Shown: positions 24,550 to 34,100 of the stretch, in pieces
How the letters are laid out: every line of letters begins with the position of its first letter
Numbering within the stretch: position 1 is the stretch's first letter
Assembly: GCA_944390725.1 (NCBI GenBank)
Contig: CALXQU010000015.1
Span: forward strand, 1 to 41,400
Source: an uncultured Spirochaetaceae bacterium
Lineage (GTDB): Bacteria > Spirochaetota > Spirochaetia > Sphaerochaetales > Sphaerochaetaceae
Direction of reading: 5' to 3'
DNA: 41,400 bases
Made by a program: the position numbers and the translations under genes
Notes under the pieces: generated by a model
What the model saw: only the letters and a program-made list of their open reading frames with translations
What the model was told of the DNA's origin: nothing
Database searches by the model: none

Positions 24550-25458
24550 ATGGAGTCCATAATACTGCGCGCGTCGTTCTTCCTGCTGATGATAGTCATC
24601 GCCTATGCGCTCAAGAGGGCCGGTGTCCTGAAGAAGGAGGACGGCATATCGCTCGCGCGCATCGTCATGAACGTGACGCTTCCCTGCGCGATCCTCGTCG
24701 GCTTCCGCACATTCGTCTTCGAATGGTCGTATATGGTCATCCCGGTGATATCGCTCCTGGCGGAGGTGCTGATGCTGGCCGTGGGCTATGCTATCACGCG
24801 GGGCAGGAGCCGTGACGAGAGGATCTTCTACATGATGTGCCTGCCGGCGTACAACATCGGGAATTTCACGCTTCCCTTCATTTCCGGCATGCTTGGGTCT
24901 GCCGGCATCATCGCAGCCTGCCTTTTCGATATGGGCAACTCGCCGATGTGCCTGGGCCTGAACTTCGCCTTCACCGCATTGGCAATCGGCTCCGCTGCCG
25001 GCCGCAATCCCCTCAGGCAGCTCCTGACGGTCTTCACCAAGCCATCCTTCATCGTCTATATCGTCATGCTGCTGCTTTCGGCATCCGGGCTCTCGCTCCC
25101 TGATGCGGTCTTCGATTTCGCTGGCCTGATAAGCCCTGCCAACGGACCGATGGCGATGGTGATGGTAGGCCTGATGCTTGAATTCAGGTTCGACCGCTCG
25201 AAGGTCACCGAGGCCGTCGCAGTGAATGCCATGAGGCTTGCCCTGGCAGCTGCTATCGCGGCGCTGTTCTTCATGTTCGCGCCATTCTCCTATGAGATCC
25301 GCAAGGCCGTGGCCATCACGGCATTCGCCCCCATCGCGTCCGCGTCGCCTGCCTTCGTAGCGGAGCTCAAGGGCGATGTGGCCCTTGTGGGCTTCGCCTC
25401 CACACTCTCGATAATCTCCGCCCTGGTGATAATCCCCCTGCTGGTCGTGCTCCTATAG
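24550..25458 (+). CDS. AEC (auxin efflux carrier) family transporter
   Basis: This 302-residue inner-membrane protein has about ten helices. Family features are the N-terminal YALKRAGVLKKEDGISLARIVMNVTLPCAI and the middle PAYNIGNFTLPFI pattern. The family in bacteria includes malate and other organic-acid exporters; the substrate here is unknown. A good SD (GGAGG) sits 4 nt before the ATG. The last 6 bp overlap the end of the converging TSUP gene. Confidence 0.88.
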   Translation: MESIILRASFFLLMIVIAYALKRAGVLKKEDGISLARIVMNVTLPCAILVGFRTFVFEWSYMVIPVISLLAEVLMLAVGYAITRGRSRDERIFYMMCLPAYNIGNFTLPFISGMLGSAGIIAACLFDMGNSPMCLGLNFAFTALAIGSAAGRNPLRQLLTVFTKPSFIVYIVMLLLSASGLSLPDAVFDFAGLISPANGPMAMVMVGLMLEFRFDRSKVTEAVAVNAMRLALAAAIAALFFMFAPFSYEIRKAVAITAFAPIASASPAFVAELKGDVALVGFASTLSIISALVIIPLLVVLL

Positions 25459-26235
25459 AGCTGCGCCGAAGCGCACAGCATTGTACAGCGAGATGGCCGT
25501 TATGCCGACAAGCATGCACATGAAGAGGATGTCGACGCCCCTGCTGTCCATGCGCTTCGAAAGCGACCTGCCGATGGTCGCGCCGCCGACTGCCGCTACC
25601 ATCATGATGGCAAGGAGGAGCGGGTCGAAGGCGGGGAAGCCTTCCACGGCCGTGCTGATGAAGGATACGGTCTGCGAGAAGAAGATGATGTAGAGCGATG
25701 TGAGCGCCGATGTCTTGCTGTCCATGCTGAAGCAGAATGAGAGCAGCATGATGTTTATGGGCCCGCCGCCGATGCCGAGGAAGGATGAGAGGATGCCGAG
25801 CACGAGGCCGATTGCCGCAGATGCTGCCTGGTTCCTGATATCCTTCGTATGTATGCGGGCCTTGAAGAGCACGTAGAGGAAGACCGATGCGGTCAGTATC
25901 ACCATGATGATGTTCTGCACATAGGGTACGAGGGCAGGCGATGAGGCCTGTGATGAGATGGATGAGAATGCCATCTTGCCTGCAAAGCCTCCGATAGCCC
26001 CGCCGATGGCCAGCATCGTGCCCCTGCTGTCGATCCTGACGCCTCCGTTCCTGCTGCGCAGGAGCGATACGATGGTCATCGTAAGCACGGTAGTGCCTGA
26101 CAGGAAGCTGACCGACTCGGCCGGCATGTCCACGACCGCGTCCATCACGGGCTTGATGATGACGCCCCCACCGATTCCGCTTATCGATCCCAGGATAGTT
26201 GCCGCGAATGCCGTTATGGCGATGATGATTGTCAT
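25453..26235 (-). CDS. TSUP (TauE/SafE) family sulfite/organosulfur exporter
   Basis: This 260-residue membrane protein has about eight helices. The N-terminal repeat ILGSISGIGGGVIIKPVMDAV and the second repeat GILSSFLGIGGGPINIMLLSF are the family's hallmark glycine-rich motifs. Family members move sulfite, sulfoacetate or other anions. It has a strong SD AGGAGG. It diverges from the sulfatase-maturase gene, so a link to sulfate released from sulfated sugars is tempting but not shown. Confidence 0.88.
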   Translation of the reverse strand: MTIIIAITAFAATILGSISGIGGGVIIKPVMDAVVDMPAESVSFLSGTTVLTMTIVSLLRSRNGGVRIDSRGTMLAIGGAIGGFAGKMAFSSISSQASSPALVPYVQNIIMVILTASVFLYVLFKARIHTKDIRNQAASAAIGLVLGILSSFLGIGGGPINIMLLSFCFSMDSKTSALTSLYIIFFSQTVSFISTAVEGFPAFDPLLLAIMMVAAVGGATIGRSLSKRMDSRGVDILFMCMLVGITAISLYNAVRFGAAL

Positions 26236-26272
26236 CCGTACCTCCTTCCTATGATATTAGACCAATGGGCGA

Positions 26273-26301
26273 TTGCTGTCATGCTGCCAGGCGTTTATGA
26301 T
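26273..26301 (+). promoter_or_regulatory. promoter of the sulfatase-maturase gene, leaderless
   Basis: The -35 is TTGCTG (26273-26278), with a 17-nt spacer and -10 TATGAT (26296-26301). The ATG at 26309 follows after 7 nt and there is no SD. Earlier in-frame codons (TTG at 26273, ATG at 26297) are inside the promoter and are rejected. Confidence 0.6.
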
Positions 26302-26308
26302 AGCATCG

Positions 26309-27445
26309 ATGGAGAAAGCAGAGAGAAGAAGGCACCTCGGGCTGCTGATAAAGCCGGCTTCGGGACGCTGCAACATGAGATGCGCATACTGCTTCTACGC
26401 CGATGAGGCGGAGAACAGGTCGTTCAGGGACTGCGGGCTGATGTCTGCCGATACGGCCCATGTGCTCATAGATAAGGCATTCGCGGCCGCAAGGTCGGTC
26501 TCCTTTGCCTTCCAGGGCGGGGAGCCTACCGTGCGCGGACTGGATTTCTTCCGCGATTTCGTATCCTGTGCATCGCGCTATGGCGGCGATGTGCGCTATG
26601 CCATCCAGACGAATGGCTATGCCATCGATGGCGAATGGGTTGATTTCTTCAAGGAGAACCATTTCCTCGTCGGCCTCTCGCTTGATGGCAACAAGGCCAT
26701 CCATGACCTTTACAGGACAGGCCGCGACGGGAAGGGCTCTTTCAGGCGCGTCTTCGCCACAGCGGAGCGCTTCCGCTCCTCCGGCGTCGATTTCAACATC
26801 CTCTCGACGGTCAACAGGGACGTGGCTGCCGATATCGAGGGGATATACGCATTCTTCAAGCGCAACGGGTTCCGCTACCAGCAGTACATACCGTGCATCG
26901 ATCCGATAGCCTCGGAGAGGGGTACTATGCCTTATTCGCTCACCGCGGAGCTCTATGGCGGGTTCCTCATCAGGCTCTTCGACCTCTATTACCGTGACTG
27001 GAGCAGGGGGGACTATGTATCCATCCGCTATTTCGACAACCTCGTCAGCATGATAGCCGGATACAGGCCGGAGCAGTGCGGCCTCTTCGGGTTCTGCCCG
27101 AAGAACTACGTGTTCGAGGCCGACGGCTCTGCCTATCCATGCGATTTCTACGTGCTTGACGGCTACAGGCTGGGGAACATAATGGAGGATGGCTTCGATG
27201 ATTTCGATGCGCGCTCCTCGGAGATAGGGTTCTCGGAGAAGTCGGCGGAGGCCGATGCGGAATGCCGCTCATGCAGCTGCTTCCCCATATGCCGCGGAGG
27301 CTGCCGCCGCGACAGGGAGGATTTCTCCACGGGGCAGCTGGGGCGGTCGTATCTCTGCCCGGCATATAAGTCATTCTTCGCCCACGCGCTTCCGTACCTG
27401 AGGCAGATGGGGGAGGCGGAAGCCGCTGCCAGGAGGAGGGGCTGA
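26309..27445 (+). CDS. anaerobic sulfatase-maturating enzyme (radical SAM)
   Basis: This enzyme converts a Cys or Ser of type I sulfatases into formylglycine. It is 378 residues from the ATG at 26309. The radical SAM cluster motif CNMRCAYC holds Cys21, Cys25 and Cys28. The C-terminal SPASM-type part carries Cys257, Cys263, Cys278, Cys319, Cys322, Cys324, Cys328, Cys332 and Cys350, enough for two further 4Fe-4S clusters. Asp279 in YPCDFY matches the catalytic Asp of known anSMEs. No sulfatase gene lies in the window. With KduI it suggests use of sulfated uronic-acid glycans. The gene is probably leaderless. Confidence 0.92.
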   Translation: MEKAERRRHLGLLIKPASGRCNMRCAYCFYADEAENRSFRDCGLMSADTAHVLIDKAFAAARSVSFAFQGGEPTVRGLDFFRDFVSCASRYGGDVRYAIQTNGYAIDGEWVDFFKENHFLVGLSLDGNKAIHDLYRTGRDGKGSFRRVFATAERFRSSGVDFNILSTVNRDVAADIEGIYAFFKRNGFRYQQYIPCIDPIASERGTMPYSLTAELYGGFLIRLFDLYYRDWSRGDYVSIRYFDNLVSMIAGYRPEQCGLFGFCPKNYVFEADGSAYPCDFYVLDGYRLGNIMEDGFDDFDARSSEIGFSEKSAEADAECRSCSCFPICRGGCRRDREDFSTGQLGRSYLCPAYKSFFAHALPYLRQMGEAEAAARRRG

Positions 27446-27487
27446 GGGGCTTCAGGGCGGTTCTGAGAAGAATTTTCGGCAAACCCC

Positions 27488-27516
27488 TTGATATTGCTTG
27501 AATAAATGCATATGCT
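27488..27516 (+). promoter_or_regulatory. promoter of the tRNA-Thr/rpmG/tRNA-Trp/secE/nusG transcript
   Basis: The -35 is TTGATA (27488-27493), with a 17-nt spacer and -10 TATGCT (27511-27516). Transcription would start near 27523, 13 nt before tRNA-Thr. A dyad GCTTGAA/TTCAAGC (27496-27502, 27518-27524) straddles the -10. Confidence 0.6.
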
Positions 27517-27535
27517 TTTCAAGCTGTTGGTTAAT

Positions 27536-27607
27536 GCCTTTGTAGCTCAGTGGTAGAGCACCACCATGGTAAGGTGGGGGTCGGCGGTTCAAATCCGCCC
27601 GGGGGCT
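27536..27607 (+). tRNA. tRNA-Thr (anticodon GGT)
   Basis: The acceptor GCCTTTG pairs with CGGGGGC (several G-U pairs). D-arm GCTC/GAGC. Anticodon stem CCACC/GGTGG with loop ATGGTAA gives anticodon GGT. The T-arm holds TTCAAAT. CCA is not encoded. No terminator separates it from rpmG. Confidence 0.94.
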
Positions 27608-27643
27608 CGAAGCATTGAAAGACGATAGTCTGAGGAGAATAGA

Positions 27644-27823
27644 ATGGCTAGCTCAAAGAAGAAAGGACCTGTAGAGAAGATCGCTCTCCAGTGCACCGAG
27701 TGCAAGCAGAAGAACTATACGACGGAGAAGAACCGCCGCAATACTCCCGAGAAGCTTGAGCTGATGAAGTATTGCCCATTCGAGCGCAAGCACACGCTCC
27801 ATCGCGAGACGAAGATCAAATAA
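27644..27823 (+). CDS. rpmG: 50S ribosomal protein L33
   Basis: L33 is a small protein of the large subunit. The 59-residue ORF has the SD GAGGAG. It is basic, with CTEC at 17-20, [21 protein letters not shown] in the middle and the usual [10 protein letters not shown] ending. Three cysteines are visible (17, 20, 44); a complete four-cysteine zinc site would need one more. It sits between tRNA-Thr and tRNA-Trp, the usual rpmG-secE-nusG context. Confidence 0.95.
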   Translation: MASSKKKGPVEKIALQCTECKQKNYTTEKNRRNTPEKLELMKYCPFERKHTLHRETKIK

Positions 27824-27850
27824 GCATCTGACTCCTTCCGGGGCGCGAGC

Positions 27851-27924
27851 AGGTCAGTAGCTCCAACGGCTAGAGCACTGGTCTCCAAAACCGGGTGTTG
27901 TAGGTTCGAATCCTACCTGACCTG
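27851..27924 (+). tRNA. tRNA-Trp (anticodon CCA)
   Basis: The acceptor AGGTCAG pairs with CTGACCT. D-arm GCTC/GAGC. Anticodon stem CTGGT/ACCGG with loop CTCCAAA gives anticodon CCA. The T-arm is GTAGG-TTCGAAT-CCTAC. It is placed before secE as in many bacteria. Confidence 0.95.
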
Positions 27925-27962
27925 CTGGCGCTCCGGATAAGCGGATGCCTGAGGATAACCAT

Positions 27963-28142
27963 ATGAGTAAGATCGGAAGATATTTCAAAGAATGCTGGCT
28001 CGAGATGAAGAAGGTTTCATGGCCCACGAAGCAGGTCGTCATCCATTCGACATGGGTCGTCATCGTCTCGACTCTTGCCTTCGCAGTCGTCCTTGGCCTT
28101 GTCGATACGCTCCTTGGTCTCGGCCTTGACATCATTTTCTAG
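27963..28142 (+). CDS. secE: preprotein translocase subunit SecE
   Basis: SecE is the small essential membrane subunit that holds SecY in the translocon. The single-helix form has 59 residues: an amphipathic N-terminal part with EMKKVSWPTKQVV (about 15-27) and one membrane helix (about 34-55). The ATG at 27963 has an SD GAGG 8 nt upstream and is preferred to an ATG at 27945. nusG follows after 8 nt. Confidence 0.93.
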   Translation: MSKIGRYFKECWLEMKKVSWPTKQVVIHSTWVVIVSTLAFAVVLGLVDTLLGLGLDIIF

Positions 28143-28150
28143 GAGATAAG

Positions 28151-28726
28151 ATGGCAAAGGGCTGGTACGTAGTTCACACATATACGGGATACGAGCAGAA
28201 AATCGAGAGAATCATCAACAAGCTCCGTGCCTCTGACGGCGAGTTCGCCGCGTACTGCACAGGGGTCAATGTCCCCATGGAGTCGGTCACCGTCCAGAAC
28301 GAGAAGGGCGAGACCAAGATCGAGCATAAGAAGGTGATTCCGGGCTATATCCTCGTTGAGCTTGACCTGCCTGAGAACAATACATGGAGGATGGTCACCG
28401 CCAAGATTGCCAGGATCCAGGGCGTGACCGGCTTCCTGACGGCTGACAAGTCAGGGCAGGTCCCTCCGAAGCCGCTTACCGCGAAAGAGCATAGCGATAT
28501 CCTGCGCCGCACGGGCGAGATGCCCGAGGAGAAGGTCTTCAGGCCCAAGCAGGACTTCAATGTGGGCGAGCAGGTCAGGGTCATATCCGGGCCGTTCGCA
28601 TCGTTCGACGGAACTATCGACGAGATCGACCTGGCAAAGGGCAGGATGCGCCTTTCCGTGCAGATCTTCGGTCGTTCTACCCCTGTCGAGGTTGATTTCT
28701 CGCAGGTTGAGAAGGTCCTTCCGTAA
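28151..28726 (+). CDS. nusG: transcription termination/antitermination factor NusG
   Basis: NusG binds RNA polymerase and controls pausing, Rho termination and coupling to ribosomes. It has 191 residues: an N-terminal NGN domain (WYVVHTYTGYEQKIERII at 5-22, IPGYILVEL in the middle) and a C-terminal KOW domain (VGEQVRVISGPFASFDGTI). The SD is TAGGAGA. The rplK operon starts 147 nt later after a structured leader. Confidence 0.96.
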   Translation: MAKGWYVVHTYTGYEQKIERIINKLRASDGEFAAYCTGVNVPMESVTVQNEKGETKIEHKKVIPGYILVELDLPENNTWRMVTAKIARIQGVTGFLTADKSGQVPPKPLTAKEHSDILRRTGEMPEEKVFRPKQDFNVGEQVRVISGPFASFDGTIDEIDLAKGRMRLSVQIFGRSTPVEVDFSQVEKVLP

Positions 28727-28768
28727 GGCAAGGGCTTTGGTTTTTTACATATATAAGCTTTGAAATCT

Positions 28769-28814
28769 CCCCTTGTATAAGGGTGGGAGCTCTTCGTTGA
28801 AGAGCGTTAATACC
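28769..28814 (+). promoter_or_regulatory. rplK leader hairpin, candidate L1 autoregulation site
   Basis: The RNA holds GCTCTTC/GAAGAGC (28789-28795, 28799-28805) on top of an internal loop GGGA/GTTAAT. The loop is closed by GGT/ACC (28782-28784, 28812-28814). A second small stem (CCCTT/AAGGG) lies upstream. A stem with an asymmetric loop before rplK-rplA is where ribosomal protein L1 represses its own mRNA in other bacteria. The match to the known L1 site is suggestive only. Confidence 0.4.
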
Positions 28815-28873
28815 AGCGCGGAGCCCCGCATATCGGTCAGCTCAGACCAGGCTCTAAGCGTAAGGAGAAGGAA

Positions 28874-29305
28874 ATGGCAAAGAAGAAGGTTACTGCGGTA
28901 ATCAAGCTGCAGTGTCCTGCCCAGAAGGCTACGCCGGCACCCCCGATCGGTCCAGCGCTCGGCCCTCATGGTGTCAGCGCCCCACAGTTCGTCCAGCAGT
29001 TCAATGACAAGACGAAGAACTATGAACCTGGACTCATCCTCCCAGTCATCATCACGGTCTACCAGGATAAGAGCTTCACGTTCATCCTCAAGACCCCTCC
29101 AGCAGCTGTCCTCATCAAGAAGGCACTCGGCCTCCAGACAGCTTCCGGCACGCCTAACAAGACGAAGGTCGGCAAGCTCACTGACGAGCAGCTTACGGAA
29201 ATCGCCAAGACCAAGTTCGAGGATCTCAATGCAAACGATATGGATGCAGCTAAGAAGATCATCGCCGGCACGGCACGCTCGATGGGCGTAGAGGTGGAGA
29301 AGTAA
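28874..29305 (+). CDS. rplK: 50S ribosomal protein L11
   Basis: L11 forms the GTPase-associated centre with L10/L12. It has 143 residues with the usual motifs: [20 protein letters not shown] near the N terminus and [17 protein letters not shown] in the middle. The SD is AAGGAGA. rplA follows after one base. Confidence 0.97.
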   Translation: MAKKKVTAVIKLQCPAQKATPAPPIGPALGPHGVSAPQFVQQFNDKTKNYEPGLILPVIITVYQDKSFTFILKTPPAAVLIKKALGLQTASGTPNKTKVGKLTDEQLTEIAKTKFEDLNANDMDAAKKIIAGTARSMGVEVEK

Positions 29306-29306
29306 G

Positions 29307-29999
29307 ATGAAGAGAGGAAAGAAATATCAGGAAGCAGCTAAGAAGGTCGACAGGACCAAGCTCTATACGCTCCAGGATGCATCGGCTCTCGTGAAGGAGT
29401 GCGCATACGCCAAGTTCAACGAGACAGTCGAGATCTCCGTAGCCCTCAGCCTCAAGAAGAGCCAGTCTGTCAGGGACACCGTGGTGCTCCCGAACCAGTT
29501 CATGGCGCAGAAGAGGATCCTCGTATTCGCCAAGGGCGACAAGGCCGAGGAAGCCAAGGCTGCCGGAGCTGCATATGTCGGCGACAATGACCTCATCGAG
29601 AAGATCAGGGGCGGCTGGATGGACTTCGACGTGGCGGTGGCGACACCTGACATGATGAAGGACGTCGGAAGGCTCGGACCTGTCCTCGGAAGAAGGGGCC
29701 TCATGCCTAACCCGAAGACGCACACCGTCACCAACGACATCAAGGAGGCTCTCGCCGAACTGAACAAGGGACGCGTGGAGTTCCGCTCGGACAAGACAGG
29801 CGTCGTGCATCTTGCGGTAGGCAAGGTCGATATGGATGCCGACAAGATCGCAGAGAACGCTAAGGTCGCGATCGATGAGATCGTCAGGAAGAAGCCATCC
29901 GATGCGAAAGGTGACTTCATTGTCTCGATCGCACTTTCTTCGACGATGGGACCTGGCGTACCTGTCAATGCCAAGGAACTGGCAGCTTCAGCTGAATAA
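29307..29999 (+). CDS. rplA: 50S ribosomal protein L1
   Basis: L1 builds the mobile L1 stalk and in many bacteria represses its own operon. It has 230 residues. The signature [15 protein letters not shown] is at about 129-143. The segment that usually reads like a short Gly-rich loop after VVLP is NQFMAQKR here, a mild difference. It lies between rplK and rplJ in the normal order. Confidence 0.97.
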   Translation: MKRGKKYQEAAKKVDRTKLYTLQDASALVKECAYAKFNETVEISVALSLKKSQSVRDTVVLPNQFMAQKRILVFAKGDKAEEAKAAGAAYVGDNDLIEKIRGGWMDFDVAVATPDMMKDVGRLGPVLGRRGLMPNPKTHTVTNDIKEALAELNKGRVEFRSDKTGVVHLAVGKVDMDADKIAENAKVAIDEIVRKKPSDAKGDFIVSIALSSTMGPGVPVNAKELAASAE

Positions 30000-30010
30000 G
30001 GAGGAATGTC

Positions 30011-30535
30011 ATGGAGAACTATAAGACACGCATAACTCCTGCCAAGGAAGATGCCGTAAAGGCACTGAAGGATGAGTTCGCCGGATACGATGGATTCATC
30101 TTCACCGACTACAGAGGCATGACGGTCCAGCAGATCACCGACCTCAGGGACGCCCTCAGGAAGGATGAGGCTGCATACCGCGTCGTCAAGAACCGCTATG
30201 CGAAGATCGCCCTCAAGGACCTTGAGAAGACAGGCGCTGAGGACCAGATGAAGGGACCTACGGCTGTCGCGCTCGTCAAGGGCGATACGGCTAACGTGGT
30301 TGCCAAGAAGATCTTCCAGGCTGGCAAGGACGGAGTCACTGTCACGGTCAAGGGCGCCATCATCGGCGACGAGGTCATGACTGCTGACCAGATTGAGGCA
30401 CTCTCGAAGCTTCCGACCAAGCTCGAGCTCATCGCATCCCTCATGGGTACGATGAAGGCACCGGTACAGAAGCTTGCCGCTACGCTTCTCGCATATGTCG
30501 AGTCGAAGGGCGGAGCTCCTGCAGAAGCAAACTGA
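30011..30535 (+). CDS. rplJ: 50S ribosomal protein L10
   Basis: L10 anchors L7/L12 dimers to the ribosome. It has 174 residues, with the N-terminal rRNA-binding domain (EFAGYDGFIFTDYRGMTVQQ, RVVKNRYAKIAL) and the C-terminal helix for L12 binding. The SD is AAGGAGG. The 66-nt gap to rplL has no clear promoter. Confidence 0.97.
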   Translation: MENYKTRITPAKEDAVKALKDEFAGYDGFIFTDYRGMTVQQITDLRDALRKDEAAYRVVKNRYAKIALKDLEKTGAEDQMKGPTAVALVKGDTANVVAKKIFQAGKDGVTVTVKGAIIGDEVMTADQIEALSKLPTKLELIASLMGTMKAPVQKLAATLLAYVESKGGAPAEAN

Positions 30536-30601
30536 TACGGTCATAGTCTTCACGTAACCTGCTAGGCCGTTAGGGAAAATAAATCATAAGGAGAAGGTAA
30601 T

Positions 30602-30979
30602 ATGGCTACAAAGGAAGAAATCCTCGAATCAATCGCTTCCATGAGCGTCATGGATGTCGCTGACCTCATCAAGATGATGGAAGAGAAGTTCGGCGTTGTC
30701 GCAGCAGCAGCTGCTGTCGCTGCAGGTCCTGCAGCTGGCGGTGAGGCGGCTCCTGCAGAAGAGGAGCAGACTGAGTTCACAGTCGTGCTCAAGAGCGTCG
30801 ATGCTGCCAAGAAGATCGCCTGCATCAAGGAAGTCAGGGCTGTCACAGGCCTCGGCCTCAAGGAGGCTAAGGACCTCTGCGAGAACGGCGGAACCATCAA
30901 GGAAGGCGTAAGCAAGGAAGAGGCTGCTGCAATGAAGGAGAAGCTCACTGCTGCAGGCTGCGAAATCGAAGTGAAATAA
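30602..30979 (+). CDS. rplL: 50S ribosomal protein L7/L12
   Basis: L7/L12 forms the flexible stalk that recruits translation factors. It has 125 residues: N-terminal dimerisation domain (about 1-32), an Ala/Gly/Glu-rich hinge (about 36-58) and the C-terminal domain with [21 protein letters not shown]. The SD AAGGAGA is followed by TAATATG. Confidence 0.97.
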   Translation: MATKEEILESIASMSVMDVADLIKMMEEKFGVVAAAAAVAAGPAAGGEAAPAEEEQTEFTVVLKSVDAAKKIACIKEVRAVTGLGLKEAKDLCENGGTIKEGVSKEEAAAMKEKLTAAGCEIEVK

Positions 30980-30980
30980 C

Positions 30981-31051
30981 AAGGCCTGAAGCCTTATTTC
31001 CCTAGGCCTGCAAGGGCCTAGGATATGCCATCGGGCACCCCCGATGGCATA
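30981..31051 (+). other. three consecutive hairpins between rplL and rpoB
   Basis: Hairpin 1 is AAGGC/GCCTT (30981-30995) followed by ATTTC. Hairpin 2 is CCTAGGCC/GGCCTAGG (31001-31022). Hairpin 3 is TATGCCATCGGG/CCCGATGGCATA (31024-31051, CACC loop), a perfect 12-bp stem. None has a strong T-run. This is the position of the attenuator and RNase III cleavage site in E. coli, so processing or partial termination between rplL and rpoB is likely. Confidence 0.6.
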
Positions 31052-31109
31052 GGTGTCTTAAAAGAATTGGTAGAAAACAAGTACTTCGGTGCTTTATGGA
31101 GGTACAGCG

Positions 31110-34100
31110 ATGGCCAGCAAAGGCAAAGCCATTAAGAGAGTAGACATCGGTTCAGAACTCCCGGAAGTATGCGAGCTTCCAGACCTTATCGGAATCCAGA
31201 CCGAGTCGTACAGGAATTTCCTTCAGCTCGATAAGCTCGAGAAGGGAGAGGCTCCGGATCCTGCATATGGTCTTGAACATGTTTTCCGCACAACATTCCC
31301 GATCGTATCCCCCAACGAGGATATGAAGGTCGAGTATAACGGCTATACCGTCGACATGGCTGGGATAAAGTATTCGGAATCAGAATGCAAGAAGAAGGGA
31401 CGGACCTATGGCGTTCCTGTGAAAGCCAAGATCGCTCTCGAGACAGTCAAGAACGGGCTTATCAAGGAGAAGGAGATCTTCTTCGGCGATTTCCCTTTGA
31501 TGACGGATCGCGGTACCTTCATCATCAACGGCGCGGAACGCGTCATCGTCTCACAGATCGTGCGTTCCCCCGGCATCATCTTCAAGGAAGGCAAGAAGAC
31601 CGATGTCTCCTCGCTTTCCTATACCGGCACGCTCTATCCGTACTCCGGTACGAAGCTTGAGTTCGTGCTGACCAGGAAGAACGAGAAGGAGACCGCAGGA
31701 AGGAAGGAGACCGAGAAGAAGAAGGTCAACAACATCATCCAGGTCAACTTCGGCAAGAAGCCGTTCCTCGTGACGTTCTTCCTCCGTGTCCTCGGCGTCG
31801 ATACGCGCGAGAAGATCGTCTCCGCCTTCTTCTCCCCGAAGACCCTGGACCTTGATTCGCTTGATATGGGCGAGGCGCATACATGCTTCCTCTACAATGA
31901 TATCCGCAACCAGGAGAACATGTCCGTCCAGTATGTGGCCGGAAAGCAGGTCGGCAATATCGAGCTGCAGGAGATCAGGGACCTCGGATACCATGAGATA
32001 CAGGTCATCGATACCGATGCCAAGGACCTCGATTCCCCCTCGCTTGCCGTGCTGAAGACGCTCCACAGGGAGTTCGTCTATGTCGCGGACAGGGATGAGA
32101 CCGAGGAGACATCGGCCGTATTCCGCGATGAGGGCTCCGAGGAGTTCCAGAACCGCTATATCGGCGCGATCGTCGAGGCATGCAGGAATGCCCTGCCGCA
32201 GAACCTGAAGACATTCCCCGATCCGAAGAGGGTCATCAGCTACTTCCAGGAGTTCTTCCTCAAGGGAAGGGGCTTCGAGCTCTCCGATATCGGCCGCCAT
32301 AAGCTGAACAAGAAGTTCTACAGCATGGATGAGGAGAAGTATATCCAGACGACCGCGCTGACAGTCGATGATGTCATCAACACGGTCAAGTGCCTCATCG
32401 ACTTCTGCAACGGCACCGGCGTCAAGGAAGATGATATCGATGCCCTCGGCAACAGGCGCGTCCGCACCGTAGGCGAGCTCCTCGAGAACAATATCTCCGA
32501 TGCATTCGCCCGCATGGCCAAGGCAGCCAGGGAGAAGATGAACATCTCCGACGAGTCCATCAAGCCGCAGGAGGTCATCTCCATCAAGACGATCGTCGGC
32601 GCGCTCAAGGAGTTCTTCGGCTCATCGCAGCTCTCTCAGTTCATGGACCAGGTCAACCCGCTTGCCGAGCTTACCCATAAGAGGAGGGTATCGGCACTCG
32701 GTCCTAAGGGAGGCCTTTCCAGGTCCTCTGCACGCGCCATCTACGAAGTCAGGGACGTACACTATACCCATTACGGCAGGATCTGTCCGATAGAGACCCC
32801 TGAAGGCTCGAATATCGGCCTTATCCTCTCCCTTGCCAACTATGCCCGCATCAACAAGTACGGCTTCATCGAGACTCCGTACAGGAAGGTCGTGGACGGC
32901 ATAGTCACCGATGAGGTGGAGTACCTCGATGCCAATGACGAGGAGAGGTACTTCATAGCCCAGGGCAACGCCAAGATCGACAGGGACGGCAGGTTCCTCG
33001 AGGATGAGGTCTCCGTCAGGCATTACGGCGATTACTCCGTCGTCACTCCCGACAAGGTGCAGTGGATGGATGTATCCCCCAAGCAGGTAGTGTCCGTCGC
33101 CACATCCCTCATCCCGTTCCTCGAGCATGATGACGCCAACCGCGCGCTGATGGGTTCGAACATGCAGCGCCAGGCAGTTCCCCTCGTGTTCCCTGAGGCG
33201 CCTAGGGTAGGTACCGGCATGGAGCAGAGGACGGCCTATGACTCCGGCGTCCTCATCAAGGCGAAGAGGGCAGGCACCGTCAGGTATGTATCGTCGACCA
33301 TCATACGCGTCGAGCCGGATGCTCCCGAGATCAGGGGCGAGGTCGATGAGTATACAATCCATAAGTTCGAGAGGACCAACCAGGATTCCTGCATGAACCA
33401 GAAGCCTATCGTCGATGTGGATGACCATGTCGATGCGGGCGATGTCCTTGCCGATGGCCCCGCTACGGACCATGGCGAGCTTGCGCTCGGCAGGAATATC
33501 CTCGTCGGCTTCGTGCCATGGAATGGCTATAACTATGAGGATGCCGTCCTCATCTCCGAGCGTGTCGTGAGGGAGGATATCTATACATCCATCCATATCA
33601 AGGAGTTCTCCATCGATATCAGGGAGACGAAGCTCGGTCCTGAGAAGCTCACCAGGGATATCCCGAACACATCGGAGAAGGTCCTTGAGCACCTTGATGC
33701 CGAGGGCATCGTCTGCATCGGCACATACGTGCATCCGGGCTCTATCCTCGTCGGCAAGGTGACGCCGAAGAGCGAGGCTGACACCACCCCTGAGATCAAG
33801 CTCCTCAACTCCATCTTCGGAGAGAAGGCGAAGGAAGTCAGGGATGCATCGCTCAAGGTACCGCATGGCACCGAGGGCACCGTCATCGATATCCAGAGGC
33901 TGAGGAAGGCCGATGGCGATGAGCTGCAGCCGAATGTGGAGCAGACCATCAAGGTCCTCATCGCGACCAAGAGGAAGCTCAAGCAGGGCGACAAGATGGC
34001 AGGAAGGCATGGAAACAAGGGCGTCGTATCGCGCGTCCTCCCTGAGGAGGATATGCCGTACATGGCTGACGGCACTCCGCTTGATGTCTGCCTCAACCCG

